Shown one piece after another: positions 57,501 to 64,000 of a stretch of DNA of 64,000 nucleotides (positions within the stretch are counted from its first letter, which is position 1; each line of letters opens with the position of its first letter). The notes beneath the pieces are model-generated. The model was not told the origin of the DNA, did no database searches, and saw nothing but the letters and a program-made list of their open reading frames with translations. Position numbers and translations under genes: made by a program. The stretch is from Pomphorhynchus laevis (taxonomy: Eukaryota; Acanthocephala; Palaeacanthocephala; Echinorhynchida; Pomphorhynchidae), in contig WNNJ02000606.1 of assembly GCA_012934845.2 (NCBI GenBank), positions 1 through 64,000 on the forward strand, written 5' to 3'.

Positions 57501-60500
57501 TTAATTTTTTATATGTTAACATCAGATGTCGACATATGCCAAACGTTTTCGAATATTTGTAATGCATCAATGTTTATTATACAAATGTTAGCGTGTAATT
57601 TAACAAGAAAGTCAAAACGTATAAGATTATTAAAGACATTGCTAACGGATGAGTATCTTTATTTAATCTTAATTTATCTTTATTTATCTTAAGTATTCCT
57701 GCATTTAATCTGGAAGAAATTTGTTGATATATTTATTTAAAATATAATTTTTTAATTGATTTGTGGTTTTATTAATTGATTTAAAAAATACCACAAATCA
57801 TGTGTAAACATTTGAGTCTGCCATAGTTGATTAGCATTTATTTTTATTTATAATGAATTTTTATGTATTGATTATATAATATTTTGAATTTGTATATTAG
57901 ATTTATTCGATTATGCCCTCAATCACGGGGCACTGGAAGTTGTTTCACTGACCAAAAAAATCTATTCCACTTCTAGAGAAAGCGGGTTGTTTACTTTGTT
58001 GTCTTATTTGTTTGAAACATGTTAGTATTTTAAGCAATACCATTACGAGCGTTGCGCTGTCACATAATTCACTTTCCCGTCAAGATATCGTTATCGTTAC
58101 TGACAAGAATGTAATTTTAATAGGACTTAGGTTTGTTGTTCAAGTCTTTATTTAACTTTTGCTTTTTTTATCATCTAGCACAGACACAAGTAGTAAACGC
58201 GTGCTTTTTAATAAGAATGCTTGTGAAATTGACGAGGAAGATGATAACTACGTTATCGACCAATTAGGTTTGCCAGCTACCGCAAAAATCTGTGACGTGG
58301 AAAAATTAATTGCCAATCTTCGTATTTCCTCATTGCCATTTTCACTGTAAATATTATTGTTTTAATTAAATAGTTTATTATATTTCAATATAAATTCTAT
58401 ATTTAATATCTTATACTTATGTATTCTTATCTATATCTTATGTAGTCGTTTAATGAAATGCCCTGAACTTTTATGGCCCAATATTTATTGTTTGTTCCAC
58501 AAACAATAAATAATTCAACTTGTTTTTTATTGAAAGCATAACTTACTGTATAAACAACACATATTATGTTTAATTATCAAATTATTTAATTTAAAATATT
58601 AATAATAATTTTAATTTAAAATTATTCAATGTATTTTTTAATTATTTGTTAAATTAGTTTAATTATCAAATTATTTTATTCAAATTATTAATTTTAATTT
58701 AAAATTATTGAATGTATTTTTGAATTATTAGTGAAATTAGTTTAATTATCAAATTATTTAATTTAAAATATTAATAATAATTTTAATTTAAAATTATTCA
58801 ATGTATTTTTTAATTATTAGTGAAATTAGTTTAATTATCAAATTATTTAATTTAAATTATTAGTTATAATTTCAATTTAAAATTATTGAATGTATTTTTG
58901 ATTATTAGTGAAATTAGTTTAATTATCAAATTATTTAATTTAAATTATTAGTTATAATTTCAATTTAAAATTATTGAATGTATTTTTGATTATTAGTGAA
59001 ATTAGTTTAATTATCAAATTATTTAATTTAAATTATTAGTTATAATTTCAATTTAAAATTATTGAATGTATTTTTGATTATTAGTTAAATTAGTTTAATT
59101 ATCAAATTATTTAATTTAAATTATTAGTTATAATTTTAATTGAAAATTATTGAATGTATTTTTGATTATTAGTTAAATTAGTTTAATTATCAAATTATTT
59201 AATTTAAATTATTAATTATAATTTCAATTTAAAATTATTGAATGTATTTTTGAATTATTAGTGAAATTAGTTTAATTATCAAATTATTTAATTTAAATTA
59301 TTAGTTATAATTTCAATTTAAAATTATTGAATGTATTTTTGATTATTAGTTAAATTAGTTTAATTATCAAATTATTTAATTTAAATTATTAGTTATAATT
59401 TCAATTTAAAATTATTGAATGTATTTTTGATTATTAGTGAAATTAGTTTAATTATCAAATTATTTAATTTAAATTATTAATTATAATTTTAATTGAAAAT
59501 TATTGAATGTATTTTTGATTATTAGTTAAATTAGTTTAATTATCAAATTATTTAATTTAAATTATTAATTATAATTTCAATTTAAAATTATTGAATGTAT
59601 TTTTGAATTATTAGTGAAATTAGTTTAATTATCAAATTATTTAATTTAAATTATTAGTTATAATTTCAATTTAAAATTATTGAATGTATTTTTGATTATT
59701 AGTTAAATTAGTTTAATTATCAAATTATTTAATTTAAATTATTAGTTATAATTTCAATTTAAAATTATTGAATGTATTTTTGATTATTAGTGAAATTAGT
59801 TTAATTATCAAATTATTTAATTTAAATTATTAGTTATAATTTCAATTTAAAATTATTGAATGTATTTTTGATTATTAGTGAAATTAGTTTAATTATCAAA
59901 ATATTTAATTTAATTTATTAATAAAGTTATTATTGAACATATGGATAATTCCATTTTCTTTTATAATATCGGTTTCATTTAGTTTACCCTAGTCTACGAT
60001 TAAGGCAAGGATATTTGTTATATTTGAGTATATATTTACAAGATATTTGCAAGATATTAGTTATATTTTTAAGTGTTTTCAACAAAATGTAACTAATGTT
60101 ACAATGTGCGATGAATTAAAATTCGTTGTTTTACTTTAAATAAAACAACGAATTTTTTATTGGTAAATTTATCAATTTGATAAATTTATTAATTTATCAA
60201 ATTAATAAATTAATTACACAACGTCATTATTACGTATTAAATTCAAAAAGACATTTATTGTTTTTAAAATTTGGCACTGATAATATAGATAATATAAATA
60301 TAAATATTAATATATATTATATAAATATAATATAAATATTTATATATTATATAAATATAATATAAATATTTATAGATAATTGCTTAAAGCAATTATCTTT
60401 GAATCAAAAAATGTATTTTATATAAACAAATATACTAAACTTTTAACTTTTTGTGATGAAGTTGTTATAAATATAAATAAATTTGTTAAATATAATATGA

Positions 60501-62554
60501 ATAAAAATGTTTTTTTTAAACAAATTTATGACTCATGAGCGCTTTTGTAAGGGTTTAATCTTATTATTTTTTAGCTGTTACTTACAGTTAAAGAAAGATT
60601 TCCAACAAAATTTGAATTTACTGTATATTTTATGCTTAATTATTTAATGTTGTTTACTTCTAATTAAATTAGATATTTTTACTGTTTTCTAGAGTAAATA
60701 ATGATGATGAAATTAAAAAGAAATGCGTTGAACGACTGGCCGTACATAACGATGTCACTACGTTGCTAGAAGAAAGGTAAAAGTCCCTTTTTAATTGTCT
60801 TTTTTGAATCAAAGATTTATGTGAATAACCCAGGAAATTGGAAACCTAAGAAAATGATGATTTAGTGTGATAAATTACATTCTAAATTTAGACAAATCGT
60901 TTTTCTAAGTTATTTGATTTACCTTGTGTTCCTTCAAACCTTCAATCAAATAATGTCCAAGTTTAACATATACTTTTAATTTAATATTTTTTAAAGTTGA
61001 TTACTTTTCAATCGACGTGATACAAATGTTCACTTACAAACATTTATTTACCGACAAATTGGCATTTAGGAAATTATAAATCGCCTGATTTAATGGCATC
61101 ATTTTATTAAAATGATGAAAAAATAAAAACGTAAAACGTCTTAAAGTTTAAGATTATTTTTCTCTTTGAAAAAGTTTTTAACAGAAAAATTTTAATCATT
61201 TACTTAAACTTTGCGATGCAATATCGCAACATTAAGCTACTGAATTTAATCACGAACGTTAATTATTTGTTAATTATTTTTGCAAATTGGCTTTTAATGA
61301 AAAATGTGGATAAATTAAATTCAACAACTGATTTGATTTTCTGCTAAAATAGTTACTACTTAAATGGCACTCGATCGTTGCTACAATTTGATTATCAAAT
61401 CAAATTGCAGCATTTTCAAATTTGAAGATTTTAAATTCCGATTGGTGTTTCTTTATATTGTAGTAAAAAATATTTTGGATTTTTTTAAATTTAAATTTAC
61501 TTTAATGATGCTGTGCAACTAACCCATTCTCCTCTGGCGAAACGCGAATCTGTCAGTCAGGCTGGCCATCGACACTATGAATTCTGGAAATTCAATGGTT
61601 TCGTTGCCATCCACGTCCGGAACGTTGATCAGTATCAACTGATTCGCTCATACGCCACGACGGATGACACCGTCGGTAGTGTGCGTCTCGACGCGAAACA
61701 CTCAGCCAACTAAGAACATGTCCGCGTGAATAAAACTTGCTCAGAATTAAACGATTATTAATTGATTATTAAATTGATTAATAATTTTGCTAGTAAAGGT
61801 ATTCACTAGCAAAATATTAATATTAATATTAACATTATTAATAATGATTTTTATTATTTAATTTTTATAATTATTTAATGATTATTAATTAATAATTTAA
61901 TGATTATAAATTAATTTATAATTTATAATTAATTATAATTAATAATTTAATGATTATTCTTTAAATTATCAAGATGACATTCAAATATAATAATATAAGT
62001 TACATTATATGTTCATTATTTTTTAATTTTAAACAAGTTTTAATAACTTAACTTTTACTTATTAACAAAAATCCTATTTTATTTGCTTGCAGTTGTGACA
62101 TTTTTCGTTTTGATAACTTAATTTTTTACTTATTAACCAAAACCCTTTTTTATTTGATCGCAGTTGTGAAATTTTTGTTTTGTAACAAAAAAATAAAAAT
62201 AAAGGAATCGATTCTGGTAATATTTTATTCAGCAAGCAAGACCAGTCTAAGCGATTAAAAGAGTTGACGCAAGTGATGGAGGTTAATATTCTTCCTAATC
62301 TTGAAATGATATCAAGAAAACAAATCGAAATTGCTAAACGACTTAAAAAAGAAATCGTTGTTCAATCAAATCTTAATGACAGGTTTCGGTGTCTTATGTA
62401 AACTTTTTACTGTAGATTTTTTAGACTAATGCAGGTAGCAAACGTAATCGATAATAGCGACGTTGATATTACAAGTTCAGAACACCGCATTCAAGATTGG
62501 GCGGATAAAGCATTGAAAAAATGTCATCTTGAATTATATCCCAAAGTACAAGAG
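45429..62554 (+). CDS. NUP88: NUP88-like nucleoporin gene, at least 12 exons (span)
   Basis: Twelve exons (45429-45596, 45641-45771, 48634-48783, 50604-50710, 51287-51440, 51487-51649, 56435-56522, 57901-58130, 58179-58346, 60693-60776, 62233-62382, 62425-62554) have GT and AG ends and matching phases (0,2,2,1,2,0,1,2,2,2,2). They give about 574 codons; recalled human NUP88 has 741. The N-terminal part is a beta-propeller and the C-terminal part a coiled coil. In the family, NUP88 binds NUP214 and NUP98 on the cytoplasmic face of the nuclear pore and acts in CRM1-linked export. Landmarks in order: LTISGDSIYYW, W.P..VVLFSDN, ICMDFGKPIA, LFGPLFIE, YALNHGALEVVSL, and a Lys/Glu-rich coil. Four introns are 42-48 nt; the rest are 0.6-4.8 kb. 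One frame slip lies in exon 8. The 3' end is uncertain. Confidence 0.8.
45641..45771 (+). CDS. NUP88: NUP88-like exon 2
   Basis: It follows a 44-nt intron (acceptor tggtatttag). The peptide includes SFIPLAIVAHSIRNLFIVYN and STVFLVDWQSGNST, matching the human VALIGIKGLMVLELP and GKST stretch. The donor caac|gtgggt gives phase 2. A later GT at 45776 is possible but breaks the phase chain. Confidence 0.6.
45772..48633. other. NUP88-like intron 2, no feature seen
   Basis: Very AT-rich DNA with diverged local repeats (near 46520 and 46680: actgatcagagagttgagtg and tgatcaaagaggagagtgga) and a foldback near 46585-46620 (ttgttcattttgaacaacaa). I see no ORF or RNA gene. Confidence 0.5.
48634..48783 (+). 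CDS. NUP88: NUP88-like exon 3
   Basis: The peptide is CSCTPLCSKLMQSKKRLRIL, then SCKWAPILNDNAES and ICVVLFSDNKCR. It matches human VNCSTTPVAERF, AAWYPSE and HVVLLTSDNVIR in order. The exon starts in phase 2 after ttttaag (48633); an alternative acceptor at 48639 keeps the frame. Donor: CG|gtaaaa. Confidence 0.7.
49626..49876 (-). mobile_element. tRNA-derived SINE in NUP88-like intron 3 (near full length)
   Basis: On the minus strand the head begins CCACTGGAGCAGCCAGCTGA, the B-box-like region is GAGTTCTAATTCG, and the body ends GTCGTGTCACAATCAGAA. It matches the copy at 481-720 along its whole length with scattered changes. It is antisense to the host gene. Confidence 0.8.
50604..50710 (+). 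CDS. NUP88: NUP88-like exon 4
   Basis: The peptide is CFTCDSPQIVLNEVDLSDPE, then DKLDNDGLGFLSDIS. It fits the acidic loop in human (NVIILSEAEEESLVLNKGRAY). The acceptor is gaatttag; the strong donor tcat|gtaagt is phase 1. The open frame continues past the donor to 50871, but the phase and the human order favour splicing here. Confidence 0.65.
51287..51440 (+). CDS. NUP88: NUP88-like exon 5
   Basis: The peptide is DRAICMDFGKPIATVTCDSN, then IPLFILKSSGEIFCALFVSL. Human has VAFDFGPLAAV and YPLYILYENGETFLTYISL. The acceptor is tatttttag and the donor caaag|gtacta, phase 2. The last 21 bases are a perfect 10-bp inverted repeat (CTTTGTATCA, T, TGATACAAAG). Confidence 0.8.
51487..51649 (+). CDS. 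NUP88: NUP88-like exon 6
   Basis: It follows a 46-nt intron. The peptide is SYQLFGPLFIESYPEKPTYW, then PILAIVYKGQECRAVDHCVV and FFE. Human has [20 protein letters not shown] and NILVIATESGMLYHCVVLE, a strong match. The donor gag|gtatac is phase 0. Confidence 0.8.
52857..52883. repeat. Perfect 14-bp inverted repeat (52851-52883), 5-nt spacer
   Basis: ATACACACATTTTT (52851-52864) and its exact complement (52870-52883). It lies in NUP88-like intron 6. Confidence 0.85.
53936..53976. repeat. 20-bp inverted repeat, one mismatch, 1-nt spacer
   Basis: The arms 53936-53955 and 53957-53976 (core AAGCGTAT/ATACGCTT) pair except at one position. A second, weaker inverted repeat (tatagcgatt/aatcgctata) follows at about 53987-54023. 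Both lie at the downstream edge of the antisense ORF pair at 54019-54517. Confidence 0.85.
54019..54517 (-). pseudogene. Unidentified antisense ORF pair in NUP88-like intron 6
   Basis: ORF 54517-54326 includes SMTPCPTTYCPVLVGVRLIE. ORF 54339-54019, in another frame, includes FQEGEGTSIGDRLTLSKVEY and FSIKRLVRAYVMGTFITTIN. The two overlap at a run of A on the minus strand, so they look like one coding stretch of about 165 codons with a frame slip. Composition and codon use look protein-like against the AT-rich intron. I do not recognise the family. It could be a nested gene, a retrocopy or a mobile-element relic. Confidence 0.35.
56435..56522 (+). CDS. NUP88: NUP88-like exon 7
   Basis: The peptide is DDGKQQRLKGKVYETIDINT, then ASTDISIVK. 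It starts in phase 0 after ctgttgtag and ends in phase 1 (AAAG|gtagtc). It fits the human stretch around SLYVFECVELELAL after the propeller blade ending HCVVLE. Confidence 0.65.
57901..58130 (+). CDS. NUP88: NUP88-like exon 8, with one frame slip at a run of seven A
   Basis: From the acceptor tgtatattag the frame reads DLFDYALNHGALEVVSLTKK (human YHCTHEAGVHSVGLTW), then hits a stop at 58016. The +1 frame from the A run (57954-57960) onward reads SIPLLEKAGC, ICLKHVSILSNTITSVALSH and SLSRQDIVIVTDKNVILIGL (human HILCTKPLPCR, then DILGPTMICITSTYECLIW). One A fewer in the run would make a single exon ending CTTAG|gtttgt in phase 2, which fits exon 9. The slip may be a sequencing error, a real lesion or slippage. 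Confidence 0.7.
58179..58346 (+). CDS. NUP88: NUP88-like exon 9
   Basis: It follows a 48-nt intron. The peptide is TDTSSKRVLFNKNACEIDEE, then DDNYVIDQLGLPATA and VEKLIANLRISSLPFSL. It fits the linker between propeller and coil (human PASPPLLC, then FEKHIRSILQRS). The donor cact|gtaaat is phase 2. Confidence 0.65.
58482..58512. repeat. Perfect 14-bp inverted repeat, 3-nt spacer
   Basis: TATTTATTGTTTGT (58482-58495) and its complement (58499-58512), in NUP88-like intron 9 next to the satellite array. Confidence 0.85.
58565..59930. repeat. 88-bp satellite array, about 15 units, with a 353-bp higher-order repeat
   Basis: The unit starts tttaattatcaaattattta and contains attattgaatgtatttttga and ttattagtgaaattag. 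Most units are 88 bp and some 89. Variant units recur four units apart: aattgaaaat at 59138 and 59491, and the tgaatta variant at 59251 and 59604, both 353 bp apart. The array fills most of NUP88-like intron 9. Confidence 0.9.
60118..60156. repeat. Perfect 16-bp inverted repeat, 7-nt spacer
   Basis: AAAATTCGTTGTTTTA (60118-60133) and its complement (60141-60156), in NUP88-like intron 9. Confidence 0.85.
60693..60776 (+). CDS. NUP88: NUP88-like exon 10
   Basis: The peptide is VNNDDEIKKKCVERLAVHND, then VTTLLEER. Human has EEIQRRVKLLCDQKKKQLED. It starts the coiled-coil part. The acceptor tgttttctag and donor gaaag|gtaaaa keep phase 2 on both sides. Confidence 0.65.
61505..61735. other. GC-richer island inside NUP88-like intron 10
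   Basis: About 220 bp of balanced composition with sharp borders in AT-rich DNA. The plus ORF 61513-61713 (AHKRESVSQAGH-type; HYEFWKFNGFVAIHVRNVDQ) has no family that I recognise. It is probably a fragment of a mobile element not otherwise present in the window. Confidence 0.4.
62233..62382 (+). CDS. NUP88: NUP88-like exon 11
   Basis: The peptide is KQDQSKRLKELTQVMEVNIL, then PNLEMISRKQIEIAKRLKKE and IVVQSNLNDR, rich in charged heptads. It fits the C-terminal coil (human EKQEDIMNRMKKLLHSF). The acceptor is tattttattcag; the donor gacag|gtttcg is phase 2. Confidence 0.65.
62425..62554 (+). CDS. NUP88: NUP88-like exon 12
   Basis: It follows a 42-nt intron. The peptide is LMQVANVIDNSDVDITSSEH, then RIQDWADKALKKCHLELYPK and VQE. 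Human has LPVLSDSERDMKKELQLIP. The donor gag|gtattt is phase 0. About 70 more residues would be expected from the human length. Confidence 0.65.
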
Positions 62555-62625
62555 GTATTTAATTATAATTGACGTACGAAAAATATAGTAGACCCAAATT
62601 TATATTAATAATTTAAATTTTTTTT

Positions 62626-62697
62626 GTTGATGTAGCTCAGTTGGTAGAGGATCTGCTTAGCATGATGGAGGTGCTGGAATCGATACCCGGCATATCT
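62626..62697 (+). tRNA. tRNA-Ala (AGC)-like pseudogene
   Basis: TAGCTCAGTTGGTAGAGG (D arm), CTTAGCAT (anticodon loop with AGC at 62659-62661) and ATCGATACCCGG (T loop and 3' stem) follow in tRNA order over 72 nt. D, anticodon and T stems have mismatches and the acceptor stem pairs poorly (GTTGATG against CATATCT), so it is most likely a decayed tRNA-Ala copy or a tRNA-Ala-derived SINE head. It lies just after NUP88-like exon 12. Confidence 0.55.
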
Positions 62698-62919
62698 ATG
62701 CAATTTAAATTCTAAAATGTTAATAGTTTCTTATAAATAAGTTATTTTTGAATTAAACTTATTAAAATAGCTAAATTTTTTCGATGTTATATAAATTCAA
62801 AACTTTTTATAGTTCCTTATAAATGGGCAATTTTTAAAAAATAATTACTTTATATAATTAATTATTTATATAAGCAACCGTTCAAATAGATTTTTAAATA
62901 TCAGAAAACCTGTTTCTAC

Positions 62920-62963
62920 GAGGTGTTCTACGAGGTCTCTGGAGAGACCTCGTAGAACACCTC
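62920..62963. repeat. Perfect 44-bp palindrome (21-bp arms, 2-nt centre)
   Basis: The left arm 62920-62940 (GAGGTGTTCTACGAGGTCTC T) and right arm 62943-62963 are exact complements. It sits at the left end of a GC-rich LINE-like fragment and directly abuts AT-rich host DNA. Confidence 0.92.
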
Positions 62964-63116
62964 AATACCGATGGATAGATCAAATCTCGAAGCTGGCCGA
63001 AGAACGCCTTGGGCTATCTAAAAGAGAACTTTGGTCTGTCGCCAAGGATCGCGATATCTGGAGTACTTTAATTCGTACACTACCTCCACGACCCGACTCC
63101 CCGACCGGTGGTTGAC
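62943..63116 (+). pseudogene. LINE tail fragment (RTE/other APE type) behind the palindrome
   Basis: The frame reads TPRRTPQYRWIDQISKLAEE, then RLGLSKRELWSVAKDRDIWS and TLIRTLPPRPDSPTGG to a stop. This fits the R.P..RW.D.I.......W...A.DR..W..L. ending of RTE-like LINE proteins. Only the last 56 codons are present, so the copy is strongly 5'-truncated. Confidence 0.6.
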
Positions 63117-63506
63117 AAGAAACATCTTATGTGATATTATTTGTTTTTTCTTGTCAAGAAATAGTTGTTGTTATATACATTTTTTAATTTAAAAGATTCT
63201 TAACATCATGTTTTGTTTAAATCGAGTTTGACATTTGAATGTATCATCGCATAATATGTTTTTTTAAATATTTTTATTTAGGTTAAACCACATGCTTTCA
63301 TCGTCTCTTGTTTTTATGATTTAATAAAATGAAATTCTAAGATTACCAGAGTGTTGGAAGAGAAAAAATAAAATTTTACCTTAGAGTTATTATAATTAAA
63401 TGACACAATCGATTAGTATAATCGATTGTACTTTCCGATTATTCTTATACTAAACAACTTTTAAAAATCATTTTTAACATTAATTTTGAACTTTATTTTT
63501 ATTTAG

Positions 63507-63533
63507 ATGAAAGAATCTATTATCAATAAATGA
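63507..63533 (+). CDS. NUP88: Possible last NUP88-like exon
   Basis: After a good acceptor (ttatttttatttag) the phase-0 frame reads MKESIINK and stops at TGA 63531. It would close the protein about 60 residues earlier than human. It is equally possible that the real last exon lies beyond 64000. Confidence 0.25.
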   Translation: MKESIINK

Positions 63534-63830
63534 AAATGTAAGTATTTTTGCATAAATTAATTAATTTGCATAAATTATTGTAATTTTCGTGTTGTAATTC
63601 TCTAAGTTTTACATGTATTTTCTGTACGTCTATTTTTATGATGTTTTACATACCAATTATGACTTTTGACTACAAACTTGATTTCCAACTAAAATCATTT
63701 TAAAAAACTTCAAAAAATTAAAAATTAAAACGCTCAATTAGAACATTTTCGAGTAAATTTAACCGTTCGACGGTTTGTTTATAGCGTTAATAAAGTTAAT
63801 AACGTCATGTTAATAAAAAAAGGATTTATT

Positions 63831-64000
63831 TTAACGTGGCAAATGCGTGCCAGCGCACGCTTACATGACCACAACAAAACAAAACTGTGAATCAGGTGTC
63901 GAGAAGGTGTGAACGGAGGAGGTGTTTGAATGTGATAAAGGAGGGAGCGCGGCGGACGTCGAGAGGGAGTTGATTCCAGGCGAGTGAGGCGGCGACGAGG
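63831..64000 (-). mobile_element. 3' end of a second copy of the 40-kb LINE family, running off the window
   Basis: The stretch ggcaaatgcgtgccagcgca cgcttacatgaccac and the following gtgataaaggagggagcgcg gcggacgtcgagagggag match 40205-40371 closely. The 3' hairpin is conserved with a changed loop (CAGC instead of CGGC). It is on the minus strand, so its body lies beyond 64000. Confidence 0.8.

Noticed and set aside
58016-58040. A 10-17 nt intron inside NUP88-like exon 8
   Set aside because: Far shorter than any spliceable intron. A one-base frame slip in the A7 run explains the frame change with better similarity.

Overview
The window is AT-rich invertebrate-type nuclear DNA. The evidence is spliced genes with two intron sizes (about 42-48 nt, and several kb), tRNA-derived SINEs, many broken APE-type LINEs, and Penelope-like elements (PLEs). 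I cannot place the phylum. Two host genes are recognisable, both on + and both spread over long, repeat-filled introns: a SNRNP25-like gene (U11/U12 minor-spliceosome 25 kDa protein; exons near 3662 and 9249-9519) and a NUP88-like nucleoporin gene (at least 12 exons, 45429-62554). Comparisons with human proteins are from memory.

Layout. 1-1000: an ORF start running off the left edge and a head-to-head SINE pair. 1000-9050: the SNRNP25-like gene, with many PLE fragments before and inside its long intron. 9.5-12 kb: nothing recognised. 12.0-15.6 kb: broken zinc-knuckle LINE (-), ending at two adjacent perfect hairpins. 15.7-16.5 kb: decayed element sequence with a retropepsin-like LTR-element fossil. 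17.0-20.1 kb: broken CR1/jockey-like LINE (+). 22.1-22.3 kb: truncated SINE joined to a 32-bp tandem array. 23.35-27.17 kb: near full-length PLE (-) with GIY-YIG upstream of the RT (Naiad type) and flanking direct repeats. 27.2-44.05 kb: a block of six or more LINE copies. 44.9-45.2 kb: a 24-bp minisatellite inside a perfect inverted repeat. 45.4-62.6 kb: the NUP88-like gene, whose introns hold a SINE, an unidentified antisense ORF pair, an 88-bp satellite and a GC-richer island. 62.6-64.0 kb: a tRNA-Ala-like pseudogene, an RTE-like LINE tail behind a 44-bp palindrome, and a second copy of the 40-kb LINE family running off the edge.

The most interesting signals cut across features. (1) Perfect short-spacer inverted repeats (arms 11-21 bp, spacers 0-7 nt) occur throughout, some exactly at element or deletion junctions, suggesting a snap-back or templated-insertion repair process. 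(2) The PLE ends carry a repeated structured motif with a CUGAUGA core, conserved helices and compensatory changes, which looks like a hammerhead-type ribozyme with an extra pseudoknot. (3) The NUP88 exon chain is phase-consistent throughout except for one frame slip at a run of seven A in exon 8.
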